The translations under genes were made by a program, and so were the position numbers. Under the pieces are notes generated by a model, which did no database searches, was not told the origin of the DNA, and saw nothing but the letters and a program-made list of their open reading frames with translations. This document shows positions 19,001 to 28,057 of a stretch of DNA of 64,000 nt, piece by piece (position 1 is the stretch's first letter; each line of letters begins with the position of its first letter). Location: assembly GCF_903642285.1 (NCBI RefSeq), contig NZ_CAHJWJ010000019.1:1-64000 (forward strand), given 5' to 3'. The stretch is from Sphingomonas bacterium. Its GTDB lineage: Bacteria; Pseudomonadota; Alphaproteobacteria; Sphingomonadales; Sphingomonadaceae.

Positions 19001-21043
19001 ATCCAGGGGAACGGCCTGTCCGGTCCCTACCGGCTGACCGCGCGCGGTATCGTCCCTAACAGCGACAAGCTGACGATCGAGACGCGCGACCGCTACCGGT
19101 CCGAACTGATCCTGTCGACGCAGACGATGACGCGGCACATCGACTACGACATCGACACCGACCTGGGCACGATCCGTTTCCGCCAGCCCATCCTCAGCCG
19201 CGACGCGAACGGCAATCCCAATTTCGTCGTCGTCGATTACGAGGTCGAAAGCGGCCAGTCCGCCAAGCTCGCCGCCGCGGGCCGCGTCGCCGCCAAGCTT
19301 GCGAAGGGCCGTGTCGAGATCGGCGTCAGCGGCATCCGCGACGAAACCGTCGGCATCCGCACCATCGCCGGCATCGACTTGAAGGCGCACATCACCCGCG
19401 ACACGGTGATCCGCGCCGAAGCGGCGACCGGCGGCATCGACGGGTTCGGCCACGATCTCGCCTATTTGGTCGAGGTGGAACATCACGACGCACGGGTCGA
19501 CCTGCTTGCCTATGTCCGCGACCAGGATGCGGGCTTCGGCGTCGGGCAACAGAACCTCGTCGAATCGGGCACGCGCAAGATCGGGTTGGACGGCCGGGTG
19601 AAGCTGACCGACCGGCTGACCTTGACCGCCACCGCCTGGAATCAGCAGCAGCTGGTCGGCGCGGGCTCGCGCACCGCCGCCGAGGCGCGGCTGGACTATC
19701 GCACGACGCAAGGGACCGTCTTCGTCGGCGGGCAGTTCGCGAACGACCAGGGGCTGGACGGCGGCGACCGCGACTCCCGGCTCCTGACGCTTGGCGGCAG
19801 CAAGACGTTCTTCGACAATGCGCTGACCCTGACCGGCCAGACCCAGTTCGCGCCCGGCGGCGACAAGGACAGCGTCGATTTTCCGGTCCGCCACCAGATC
19901 AGCGCATCGTGGCGGGTGAAGCCCGGCATCCGCCTGATCGGCGGATACGAGATCGCGGACGGCGCCGATTTCGTCGCACGCACCGCCCAGATCGGGTTCG
20001 ACATAGCACCGTGGCACGGCGCGAAGCTGATGAGCACGCTGAACGAACAGGCCGCGGGCGAGAATGGTGCGCGGACCTATGCGCAATATGGCATGAGCCA
20101 GTCGCTGCCGATCGGTCGACACTGGACGGTCGACGCGACGGTGGATTCGACCGCGACGATCAGCGGCCATATCAACAGCGCCGCGCAGGTGAACGCGTTC
20201 CAGCCGGTCGCGTCCGGTGGCTTCATCGGCCAGGACCAGACCAATGGCAGCTTCACCGCGGTCACGCTTGGCACCGCCTACCGCGCGACGCATTGGTCGT
20301 GGAATGGCCGGATCGAACGCCGCGTCGCGGATACCGAGGATCGCTGGGGGCTGACGAGCAATTTCCTTCGCGCGCTGGGTGAGGGCAAGACACTGGCCGC
20401 TAGCATCAAGGCGTATACGCTGAAGGACCATGCCGGCGTCTCGGGCACCTATGCCGCGGGCGACGTCGCACTGGCGCTGCGCCCGCTCGACAGCCGCTGG
20501 TCGGTGCTCGAACGCTTCGAACTGCGCCACGAACAGGCGGGTGCGGGGCTGACCGACAGCAATCTGCTTGGCGTGCCGGCGTATGGTGCCGGCGAACAGA
20601 TCACGACTCGGGTCATCAACAACCTGGCGGTCAACTACCGCACCGGGGCGGAGGGCGCGGGTCACGGGTTCGAGGCGACGGTCTATTACGGCGCGAAATA
20701 TGTCGACGGCCAGTTCGGCGACGACGTCTATACCGGGTTCATCGACGTCGTCGGGTTCGAGCTACGCCGCGATATCGGCCGCCGTTTCGACATCGGCGTG
20801 CAAGGGTCCGTCCAGCATGCATGGAGCGCGGACGCGGTCAGCTTCAGCGGCGGGCCGTCGGCGGGGATCAGCCCGGCGAAGAATGTCTGGATCAGCGCGG
20901 GCTACAACATCGCAGGCTACCGCGACCGCGACTTCGCCGAGGATCGCTACACCCGGCAGGGGCCGTACATCACGATGCGGCTGAAATTCGATCAGCAGAC
21001 GATCGGCGGAGCGGCGCATGCGCTGTTCGGGGGCGGCCGATAG
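16028..21043 (+). CDS. Giant DUF11 / predicted outer-membrane beta-barrel protein
   Basis: A 1671-residue exported protein with a signal peptide up to about residue 30 (LAQS). Domains read in order: the family opening [19 protein letters not shown], a beta region with acidic loops ([11 protein letters not shown]) to about 340, a DUF11 domain around 360-460 ([16 protein letters not shown]), and a carboxypeptidase-regulatory/SdrB-like fold around 478-560 ([27 protein letters not shown]). Further Ig-like domains run to about 830. From 835 to the end there are repeated amphipathic strands rich in Tyr, Arg and Gly with [19 protein letters not shown], and a last strand [10 protein letters not shown]. 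That pattern suggests an outer-membrane barrel. The ATG at 16028 is preferred over a longer frame at 15935 because it begins a clear signal sequence. Function is unknown. Confidence 0.85.
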   Translation: [1671 protein letters not shown]

Positions 21044-21080
21044 TGTGCGGCATAAGACACGAGGATGACAGGGGGGACGA

Positions 21081-21389
21081 ATGATGGCTATCTCGATCAA
21101 TACGCACCAGATCGCGCATGTCGCAAAACCCGTCGCATTGGACGATGCGGCCAAACGGTTCGCCGATCTCGATCCGGTCGAGGCGGAAACGACGATCGAT
21201 GCCTTCGTCGCGGGCGCGATCGCGGCATGGCGGCTGGACGACGCGACCTATTGGCAGCGCGTGAAATTCCGCGCGCGACTGATCCGGACGATGCGGCGAA
21301 CCGAAGCGCGTACGGCGCTGTCGGAAGCGAAATATTTACCGCCCGCTGCGAAGACGAAGGGAGGAGATGATGAACCTGTCCGATCGTGA
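21081..21389 (+). CDS. Conserved hypothetical protein before PilZ
   Basis: A 102-residue soluble protein, mostly helical (AAKRFADLDPVEAETTIDAF), with no recognised motif. It starts at the ATG at 21081 behind GGGGGGACGA; a second ATG directly follows. Its end overlaps the PilZ gene start by 23 bases in another frame, so the two are co-translated. It may act with the PilZ protein, but nothing in the sequence shows how. Confidence 0.65.
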   Translation: MMAISINTHQIAHVAKPVALDDAAKRFADLDPVEAETTIDAFVAGAIAAWRLDDATYWQRVKFRARLIRTMRRTEARTALSEAKYLPPAAKTKGGDDEPVRS

Positions 21390-22005
21390 AACGCCCATCA
21401 TTGCACCTGCCGCGGCTGGACCGGAACGCCGTACGGGCAAGCGCCATTCGCTGGTGCTGCTTGTCGGCAAGGTGCTGGATCCCGCGGGCGCGCACGCATG
21501 TCTGGTCCATGACGTTTCGCCGACCGGGCTGATGGCGCGGTTCATCAAATTGCCCGTCGCGGGTCAGCGGACCTGCATCGAGATACGCGGGCTGCCGCCG
21601 ATCGACGCCATCGTCCGCTGGGTCGAGGGGTTCAAAGCGGGGATCGAGTTCGACACGCGTCAGGACGTGGAGTGCGTGTTCAAGGTGAAGCGCGACGACG
21701 GCCTCGTCGCCCGCGCGCCGCGTTTCCCGATCAGTGCGCCGGCCCAGCTTCGCATCGGGGCACAGCGGATCAAAGCGGAGGCGCTCGACATTTCGCCCGG
21801 TGGCACGAAGCTGACCGCGAACATCGGCGTACAGCGCGGGCAGACGGGACAGGTTCTCCTGACCGAAACCGGCACCGCGTTGTTCGGCACGATCTGTTGG
21901 GCCTATGACGGGCGCCTGGGGTTCAAATTCGTCGTTCCGATGCCGCTCGCGACCTTGTCCGCGATCCTGGCGAACCAGCAGACGCACCGCGCCGCTGCGG
22001 AATAA
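21367..22005 (+). CDS. Tandem PilZ-domain protein, c-di-GMP effector
   Basis: A 212-residue protein with two PilZ-like halves. The first has RRTGKRHS (RxxxR arm) with VHDVSPTGLMARF (DxSxxG). The second has RAPRFPISAPAQLR with ALDISPGGTKL (DxSxxG). PilZ domains bind cyclic di-GMP through these elements. The second half has only a partial arginine arm, so only the first may bind ligand. It is cytoplasmic. A diguanylate cyclase lies 22 kb away in this window. The ribosome-binding site GGGAGGAG precedes ATG 21367. Confidence 0.87.
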   Translation: MMNLSDRETPIIAPAAAGPERRTGKRHSLVLLVGKVLDPAGAHACLVHDVSPTGLMARFIKLPVAGQRTCIEIRGLPPIDAIVRWVEGFKAGIEFDTRQDVECVFKVKRDDGLVARAPRFPISAPAQLRIGAQRIKAEALDISPGGTKLTANIGVQRGQTGQVLLTETGTALFGTICWAYDGRLGFKFVVPMPLATLSAILANQQTHRAAAE

Positions 22006-22022
22006 GGCCCTACCCCAGGACG

Positions 22023-22400
22023 TCAGCCGCGTTGCGAAGCCTCGTCGTCCGCCAGCGCACCGACGAGCACCGCGCGGATGGCGCGGATCTCCGCCCTATC
22101 GAAACCGACCGGCGGATCGCCGGGTAGGTTGCCCGCCTCCCCTGCCAGCAACTGCTGCACGCCGCGCACCGTATAGCCGTCGCGGTTGAGGAGCTGATCG
22201 ATCCGCCGGACGAGCGCGGTATCTTCGGGCCGGTAATACCGCCGATTGCCTGCACGCTGCACCGGGCGCAACTGGAAGAACCGCGTCTCCCAATAGCGCA
22301 GGATATGCTGGGGCAGTCCGGTGTCGCGCGACACCTCGCCGATCGTCCTGAACGCCCCCGCCGCTTTTGCCGCCGCCTTGTCCGGCATGTCGCGCGGCAT
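22023..22400 (-). CDS. MerR-family transcriptional regulator
   Basis: A 125-residue protein with an N-terminal MerR helix-turn-helix (TIGEVSRDTGLPQHILRYWE, about residues 19-38) and the wing with Arg-Arg-Tyr-Tyr (NRRYYRPEDTALVRRID). The C-terminus is short and lacks effector cysteines. The order fabH-ihfA-merR is conserved in alphaproteobacteria. It starts 8 bases after the ihfA stop and converges with the PilZ gene. Confidence 0.9.
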   Translation of the reverse strand: MPRDMPDKAAAKAAGAFRTIGEVSRDTGLPQHILRYWETRFFQLRPVQRAGNRRYYRPEDTALVRRIDQLLNRDGYTVRGVQQLLAGEAGNLPGDPPVGFDRAEIRAIRAVLVGALADDEASQRG

Positions 22401-22408
22401 CGATTACG

Positions 22409-22720
22409 CTATCCGGCACCGACGATGCGGTCGCGCATCATCTGGCTGGCACGGAAGGTCAGCACGCGGCGCGGCGCGATCGGCACTTCGACGCCGGTCT
22501 TCGGGTTGCGCCCGACACGTTCGCCCTTGTCGCGCAGGACGAAGGTGCCGAAACCCGAAATCTTGACGTTTTCGCCACGCGAAAGTGCCGCGCACATGTC
22601 GTGAAGGATATGTTCCACGATCTTCCCCGAGTCGGTGCGCGACAGACCGACCTGACGGTGGAGCATCTCGGCCAGATCGGCGCGGGTCAGCGTCCCCACG
22701 GGCATTACACTCATATCCAT
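22409..22720 (-). CDS. ihfA: Integration host factor alpha subunit
   Basis: A 103-residue DNA-bending HU/IHF-family protein. [20 protein letters not shown] opens the helical part, [20 protein letters not shown] is the beta-arm base and [11 protein letters not shown] carries the intercalating Pro arm. [13 protein letters not shown] closes it. The ATG at 22720 lies 9 bases after GGGAGGG and is preferred to a TTG at 22726. It sits between fabH and merR as in related genomes. Confidence 0.94.
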   Translation of the reverse strand: MDMSVMPVGTLTRADLAEMLHRQVGLSRTDSGKIVEHILHDMCAALSRGENVKISGFGTFVLRDKGERVGRNPKTGVEVPIAPRRVLTFRASQMMRDRIVGAG

Positions 22721-22829
22721 CGGCAACAGCCCTCCCCGGCTCGGAAGCGCAGCGTATCACACCGACCAAAGCCGGGAAAAGGATTAAATCACCGGATGCG
22801 TAACGACAATCCCGTGGATTTTCAACGCG

Positions 22830-23798
22830 TCAGAAACGCACCACGGCGGCACCCCAGGTGAAGCCCCCGCCCATCGCTTCGAGGACGATGATTTGTCCCT
22901 TCCGGACACGTCCGTCGCGCACCGCTACATCGAGCGCAAGCGGGACCGATGCGGCGGAGGTGTTGGCATGGCGGTCCACGGTCACCACGACCTTCGCCGC
23001 CGGCAAGCCGAGCTTGCGCGCGGTCGCATCGAGGATCCGCGCGTTCGCCTGATGCGGTACGACCCAATCGACTGCCTCCGCGGTCAGCCCAGCGATCGCG
23101 AGCGCTTCTCCCATCACCGATGCCAGGTTGTTCACCGCGTGACGAAAGACCTCGCGGCCCTTCATCCTGAGCTTGCCGACGGTGCCCGTCGTGGACGGCC
23201 CGCCATCGACATAAAGCAGCGCGTTGTGGCGACCATCGGCATGCAGCTTGGCGGCCAGGATGCCGCGGCCTTCGCGCTCGTCGCTCTCACGCGCCTCGAG
23301 CACGATCGCACCCGCGCCGTCGCCGAACAGCACGCAGGTGGTGCGGTCTTCCCAGTCGAGGATGCGGCTGAACGTCTCCGCGCCGATAACGAGCGCACGT
23401 TTCGCCGCACCGGATCGCAGCATGCTGTCGGCGACTTGCAGGGCATAGAGAAAACCCGAACACACCGCAGCGACGTCGAACGCGACGCAATCATCGATGC
23501 CGAGCATCGTCTGCACCTTCGTTGCCGACGCGGGGAAGGTCTGGTCCGGGGTGGCGGTCGCGAGCACGATCAGGTCGATATCCTGCGCCGGAACGCCCGC
23601 CGCCGAAAGCGCGGCGCGGCAGGCATCCGCGGCGAGCGACGCGGTCGTTTCCCCGGGCCCCGCGATGTGGCGGAAGCGGATGCCGGTGCGCTCGACGATC
23701 CAGTCGTCGGTGGTGTCGACCGTGACCGCGAGTTCCGCATTGGAGACGCGCCGGACAGGCAAGGCGGAACCGGTGCCGGTAATGACCGAACGGATCAC
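22830..23798 (-). CDS. fabH: 3-oxoacyl-ACP synthase III
   Basis: A 322-residue enzyme that starts fatty-acid synthesis by condensing acetyl-CoA with malonyl-ACP. The catalytic triad is visible: Cys113 in [11 protein letters not shown], His249 in VPHQANARI and Asn279 in [13 protein letters not shown]. The GTG start at 23798 overlaps the plsX stop as GTGA, in the conserved rpmF-plsX-fabH order. Confidence 0.97.
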   Translation of the reverse strand: MIRSVITGTGSALPVRRVSNAELAVTVDTTDDWIVERTGIRFRHIAGPGETTASLAADACRAALSAAGVPAQDIDLIVLATATPDQTFPASATKVQTMLGIDDCVAFDVAAVCSGFLYALQVADSMLRSGAAKRALVIGAETFSRILDWEDRTTCVLFGDGAGAIVLEARESDEREGRGILAAKLHADGRHNALLYVDGGPSTTGTVGKLRMKGREVFRHAVNNLASVMGEALAIAGLTAEAVDWVVPHQANARILDATARKLGLPAAKVVVTVDRHANTSAASVPLALDVAVRDGRVRKGQIIVLEAMGGGFTWGAAVVRF

Positions 23799-24838
23799 GC
23801 CGCCTGCTCCATATGACCCAGATCGTCGCCGATCCGGCGGCACAGGTCGTTGCGCACCATCTTGACCGCATTGCCGATCGCGGTGGCGACGCCGACTTCG
23901 TTTGCGCCGCCATGGCTCTTAACGACGATGCCGTTCAGCCCCAGGAAGACCGCGCCGTTGTGGTTGTTGGGATCGAGGTGATCGCGCAGCAATTCCGTGG
24001 CCGGCCGCGAGATGAGAAAACCGATCCTGGAGCGCATCGAACTGCTGAAGGCACGGCGCAGCAGATCCGCGACGAAGCGTGCCGTGCCCTCCGCAGTCTT
24101 CAGCGCGATATTGCCGGAGAACCCGTCGCAGACGATCACATCGACTTCGCCGCGCGACAGCCGATCGCCCTCGATGAAGCCTTCGAATTGCATCGGCAGA
24201 TGGGTCGCGGCGCGCAGCCGTGCGGCGGCGTCGCGGATCTCGCCGGTACCCTTCTGATCCTCGCTGCCGATGTTCAGCAGCGCGACGCGCGGACAGGCGA
24301 GGTCCAGCGTGGTGCGCGCATAGGCGGCCCCCATGACCGCGAACTGCATGAGGTTGCGCGCATCGCATTCGGTGTTCGCGCCGAGATCGAGCATGACCAT
24401 GTCGGTCGCGCCCAGCGTCGGCAGCAGCGCGGCCAGCGCCGGGCGATCGATACCCGGCAACATCCGGAGGCTGAGCTTTGCCATCGCCATCATCGCACCG
24501 GTGTTGCCGCTCGACACCGCCGCCGCCGCGCGGCCCTGCTTCACCAGGTCGATCGCGATCCCCATCGATGTCGTCCGGGCGCGACGGATCGCCTGGGTCG
24601 GCTTCTCGCTGGAACCGACGACTTCGGGTGCGTGGACGATCTGGGCGTGCTGCGCGAGGTTGGGATGGTTCGCCAACCCGTCGCCGATCGCGCGTTCGTC
24701 GCCGACCAACAGGAACCGCGTCCCCTCGAACCGGCGCCGCGCACGCGCGACCCCCGCCAGCATCACGGCCAGCCCGTCATCCCCGCCCATCGCATCGACC
24801 GCGATCAGCGCGCGATCGGACGGGAATTGATCGGACAT
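23795..24838 (-). CDS. plsX: Acyl-ACP:phosphate acyltransferase
   Basis: A 347-residue PlsX, which makes acyl-phosphate from acyl-ACP for phospholipid synthesis. Characteristic segments include [14 protein letters not shown] at the N-terminus, [16 protein letters not shown], and [17 protein letters not shown]. It lies between rpmF and fabH with an overlapping stop, and is peripheral to the inner membrane in the family. Confidence 0.97.
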   Translation of the reverse strand: MSDQFPSDRALIAVDAMGGDDGLAVMLAGVARARRRFEGTRFLLVGDERAIGDGLANHPNLAQHAQIVHAPEVVGSSEKPTQAIRRARTTSMGIAIDLVKQGRAAAAVSSGNTGAMMAMAKLSLRMLPGIDRPALAALLPTLGATDMVMLDLGANTECDARNLMQFAVMGAAYARTTLDLACPRVALLNIGSEDQKGTGEIRDAAARLRAATHLPMQFEGFIEGDRLSRGEVDVIVCDGFSGNIALKTAEGTARFVADLLRRAFSSSMRSRIGFLISRPATELLRDHLDPNNHNGAVFLGLNGIVVKSHGGANEVGVATAIGNAVKMVRNDLCRRIGDDLGHMEQAA

Positions 24839-24862
24839 GCGTTCAGGCCTCGCTTAGGTCGA

Positions 24863-25042
24863 TCAGCCCTCGACCGAGACGATCTCGCGGCCGTTATAAT
24901 GACCGCAAGAGCCGCATAGGTGGTGCGGCCGCTTCAGTTCACCGCAATTGGGGCATTCCTGAAACGAGGCGACGACCAGCGAGTCGTGACCACGGCGCAT
25001 GCCGCGCTTGGAGGGCGAAGTCTTTCTTTTGGGGACGGCCAT
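24863..25042 (-). CDS. rpmF: 50S ribosomal protein L32
   Basis: A 59-residue ribosomal protein beginning [20 protein letters not shown], with the zinc-ribbon Cys pairs CPNC and CGSC ([15 protein letters not shown]). The start at 25042 matches the family. It heads the rpmF-plsX-fabH-ihfA-merR run. Confidence 0.97.
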   Translation of the reverse strand: MAVPKRKTSPSKRGMRRGHDSLVVASFQECPNCGELKRPHHLCGSCGHYNGREIVSVEG

Positions 25043-25233
25043 TTCGGCACCTTGTTCATCTGGACCAGGATCGACCGACCGGACCGAAACACATACGGCC
25101 GACGGCATGACCGGCGGCCGCGTGGGCTGACGGCCGGACGCATCGCGAAGCGTGGCGCTATAGCGATTCCCGCCCGCGTTGCAAGCATCGCGCGTCGGTG
25201 GCAGGGCGGTGCATAACGATAAGGGGAGCCACC

Positions 25234-25674
25234 ATGATCTTGCCGGTAACGCTCACGATCGCCGCCGCCGCTGCGGTGATCAATCTGTGGCTCGCCTTCC
25301 GAATCGTGCCGACCCGGCTGAAGGACAAGGTGCTGGTCGGCGACAACGATGATCTCCGGCTGCGGTCGCGGATGCGTGCGCATGCCAACTTTACCGAATA
25401 TGCGCCGTTCGTGCTGATCCTGATGGGACTGATCGAGTTGGCGGGCGCATCGCCTTTCTGGCTTTGGATCGCCGGAATCGCGTTCGTACTGGCGCGCGTG
25501 GCGCACGGTCTCGGCATGGACCGGACGACAACCAATATGCTGCGTGGCGGCGGCGCGGTGGCGACCTGGCTGATCCTCGCCCTGCTCGCGGGCTGGGCGA
25601 TCGCGATCGCCTATCGGGCGGGGCCGGTACATATGCTCGGCACCATCGGCGTCGTGCCGGCGGCACGCGGTTGA
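25234..25674 (+). CDS. MAPEG-family membrane protein
   Basis: A 146-residue protein with four predicted membrane helices ([75 protein letters not shown]). It has the MAPEG motif [12 protein letters not shown], linked to glutathione or eicosanoid metabolism in other members; the bacterial substrate is unknown. AGGGGAG precedes the ATG. The stop overlaps the M28 peptidase start. Confidence 0.9.
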   Translation: MILPVTLTIAAAAAVINLWLAFRIVPTRLKDKVLVGDNDDLRLRSRMRAHANFTEYAPFVLILMGLIELAGASPFWLWIAGIAFVLARVAHGLGMDRTTTNMLRGGGAVATWLILALLAGWAIAIAYRAGPVHMLGTIGVVPAARG

Positions 25675-27305
25675 TGCGCGCCCTGCCGGCCATTGCCGCC
25701 GCCCTGCTGACGACCGCCGCGGCGGCACAGGACAAGGGGCCGATCGCGCCCGATCGTCTGTCCGCCGACGTCAAGACGCTCGCGTCCGCCGCATTCGAGG
25801 GCCGCGCGCCCGGTACCCCCGGCGAAGCGCGGACGGTCGATTGGCTGATCGGCCAATTCAAGTCGATGGGATTGGAGCCCGGTGGTCCCGGCGGCGCATG
25901 GACGCAAGCCGTGCCGCTGATCCATACTCGCACCGGTGCCGGGACGATCCGCGCGGGCGACCTGCCGCTGGTGCAGGGCCGCGACATCTATGTCGGCACC
26001 GACCGCGCGGTGGACCGCGTGGCGATCGCCGCCGCGCCGATGGTGTTCGTCGGCTACGGCGTCGACGCGCCAGAACGCGGTTGGGACGATTTCAAGGGCG
26101 TCGACCTTAAGGGCAAAATCGCGGTCTTCCTGGTCAACGATCCCGATTTCGAAGCGGCGGCGGGCGACGATTCGATCGGCAAGTTCGGCGGGCGGCGGAT
26201 GACCTATTACGGCCGCTGGACGTATAAATATGAAGAGGCCGCGCGGCGCGGTGCGGTCGGTGCATTGATCGTCCACGACACGCCGGGTGCCGGCTATGGC
26301 TGGTCTACGGTGACCGCGCCCGCTGGCGAGAATTACGATATCGTCCGCGCCGACCCGACATCGGTGGTGCTGCTGCAAGGCTGGCTCCAGGGCGATGCCG
26401 CGGCGAAGCTGTTCGCGGCGTCGGGACTCGATCTCGCCAAATTGCGTACGTCGGCGCGGCGGAGCGCATTCCGCCCGGTTACCTTGAAGACGCGTCTCTC
26501 CGTGGATTTGCCCGTCACCCAGGAACATATCGAAAGCCGCAACGTGCTGGCGAAGATCACCGGTACGCGCCATCCGGGCGAAGTCGTCATGCTGGGCGCG
26601 CACTGGGACGCCTATGGGCTCGGCAAACCCGACGCACGGGGCCGGACGATGCGCCCCGGCGCGAATGACGACGGGCTTGGCGTTGCTGGGGTGCTGGAGA
26701 TGGCACGTGCGTTCAAGGCCGCGCCGCAAACCGACCGCTCGGTCGTCTTCGCGCTTTGGACCGGGGAAGAACGCGGGCTGCTCGGGTCGGAAACCTATGC
26801 GGTCGCACCGGTCTATCCGGCGGCAAAGACGGTCGCAAACCTGACGCTCGACATCCTCCAGACCGCGGGGCCGTCGCATGACGTGCTGCTGGTCGGCGCG
26901 GGGCAGGATTCGATCGAGGGAATGCTGGGCGATGCGGCAACCGCGCAGGGTCGAGTGGTGACGCCCGAGGCATTGCCCCAGCGCGGTCTGTTCTACCGCG
27001 CGGACCATTTCTCGCTGGCGAAACGCGGCGTGCCGACGCTGCTGCTGATGGCGATCAGCGGTGCACCCGATCTCGTTACGGGCGGGCGTCCGGCGGGGCA
27101 GGCCTGGCTCGACGGTTACATGAAATGCTACCACCAGACCTGCGACGCCTGGGACGCTGACTGGAAACTGCGCGGCGCGGCGGACGATGTCGATCTGGTA
27201 TATTCGGTCGCACGACGGCTGGCCGACGGACGCGACTGGCCGATATGGAGCGCCGGGTCGGAGTTCAAAGCTGTGCGCGACGCGACGGCGGCAGCGCGGC
27301 GTTGA
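25674..27305 (+). CDS. Exported M28 zinc aminopeptidase
   Basis: A 543-residue peptidase with a signal peptide ([19 protein letters not shown]). A protease-associated (PA) domain lies at about residues 100-280 and an M28 catalytic domain follows. Metal ligands are visible in order: H in GAHWDAYG, DD in GANDDGLG, EE in TGEERGLLG, D in NLTLDIL and H in CYHQTCDAWD. It is probably periplasmic or secreted. It is translationally coupled to the MAPEG gene (TGATG overlap) and converges with the next gene, 3 bases away. Confidence 0.92.
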   Translation: MRALPAIAAALLTTAAAAQDKGPIAPDRLSADVKTLASAAFEGRAPGTPGEARTVDWLIGQFKSMGLEPGGPGGAWTQAVPLIHTRTGAGTIRAGDLPLVQGRDIYVGTDRAVDRVAIAAAPMVFVGYGVDAPERGWDDFKGVDLKGKIAVFLVNDPDFEAAAGDDSIGKFGGRRMTYYGRWTYKYEEAARRGAVGALIVHDTPGAGYGWSTVTAPAGENYDIVRADPTSVVLLQGWLQGDAAAKLFAASGLDLAKLRTSARRSAFRPVTLKTRLSVDLPVTQEHIESRNVLAKITGTRHPGEVVMLGAHWDAYGLGKPDARGRTMRPGANDDGLGVAGVLEMARAFKAAPQTDRSVVFALWTGEERGLLGSETYAVAPVYPAAKTVANLTLDILQTAGPSHDVLLVGAGQDSIEGMLGDAATAQGRVVTPEALPQRGLFYRADHFSLAKRGVPTLLLMAISGAPDLVTGGRPAGQAWLDGYMKCYHQTCDAWDADWKLRGAADDVDLVYSVARRLADGRDWPIWSAGSEFKAVRDATAAARR

Positions 27306-27308
27306 TTG

Positions 27309-27977
27309 TCAAGCCGACAGCGCGCGGTCGCTGACGAACATGTTGGTTGCGCGTTCGTGGCAGAAATTGCTGGCGGGGCCGTGGCCCGGGATGAACGCGG
27401 TCTCCGCCCCCATCGGCCATAATTTGTCGACGATCGACGCGATCAGCTGTGGATGGTTACCACGCGCAAAGTCGGTGCGGCCGACCGATCCCTGGAACAG
27501 CACGTCGCCGACGAGCGCCAGTTTCGATGGCGCATGGTGGAACACGACATGTCCAGGCGTGTGTCCCGGCGTTTCGTACACGTCGAGCACCAGATCGCCG
27601 ATCGTGACGGTATCGCCCTCGACCAGCCAACGATCGGGAACGAACGGCACGCCGCGGATGCCGTATTTGGCGCCGTCTTCGGCCAGCGTATCGAGCAGCC
27701 AGCGGTCCGCCGCATGCGGTCCCTCGATCGCGACGCCGAGCATGTCCGCCAGCGGCTTCGCTTCGCCGGCATGATCGATATGCCCGTGCGTCAGCAGGAC
27801 CTTCTCCACCGTCACGCCCTGCGCCGCGACCGCCGCGCGGATACGGTCGATGTCGCCGCCGGGATCCACCACCGCCGCCTTCATCGTCGCCGTGCACCAG
27901 ACCACCGTGCAATTCTGCCGGAGCGGCGTGACCGGCACGATGACGGCGCGGAGCGGTGGTTGGGACGGCCTGGACAT
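27309..27977 (-). CDS. Metallo-beta-lactamase-fold hydrolase (GloB-like)
   Basis: A 222-residue MBL-fold protein with the zinc motif THGHIDHAGEA (HxHxDH), a later metal His in YETPGHTPGHVVFHH and the closing FIPGHGPAS. Members include glyoxalase II and related thioester hydrolases; the substrate here is not defined. A small 80-base gap separates it from the diverging cardiolipin synthase gene. Confidence 0.9.
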   Translation of the reverse strand: MSRPSQPPLRAVIVPVTPLRQNCTVVWCTATMKAAVVDPGGDIDRIRAAVAAQGVTVEKVLLTHGHIDHAGEAKPLADMLGVAIEGPHAADRWLLDTLAEDGAKYGIRGVPFVPDRWLVEGDTVTIGDLVLDVYETPGHTPGHVVFHHAPSKLALVGDVLFQGSVGRTDFARGNHPQLIASIVDKLWPMGAETAFIPGHGPASNFCHERATNMFVSDRALSA

Positions 27978-28057
27978 GCCTGCCAGATAGGCTGTGCAGT
28001 CCGTGTGGGCAAATCCCCCCTCGTCGGCAGCCCATCGGTCGGTCTAGGATCACGCCC

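Noticed and set aside
17318..20665. 1115-codon antisense frame under the giant DUF11 gene
   Set aside because: It has shadow composition (Arg, Asp, Ala, Gly-rich without domains) and the plus-strand gene has a signal peptide and recognised domains.
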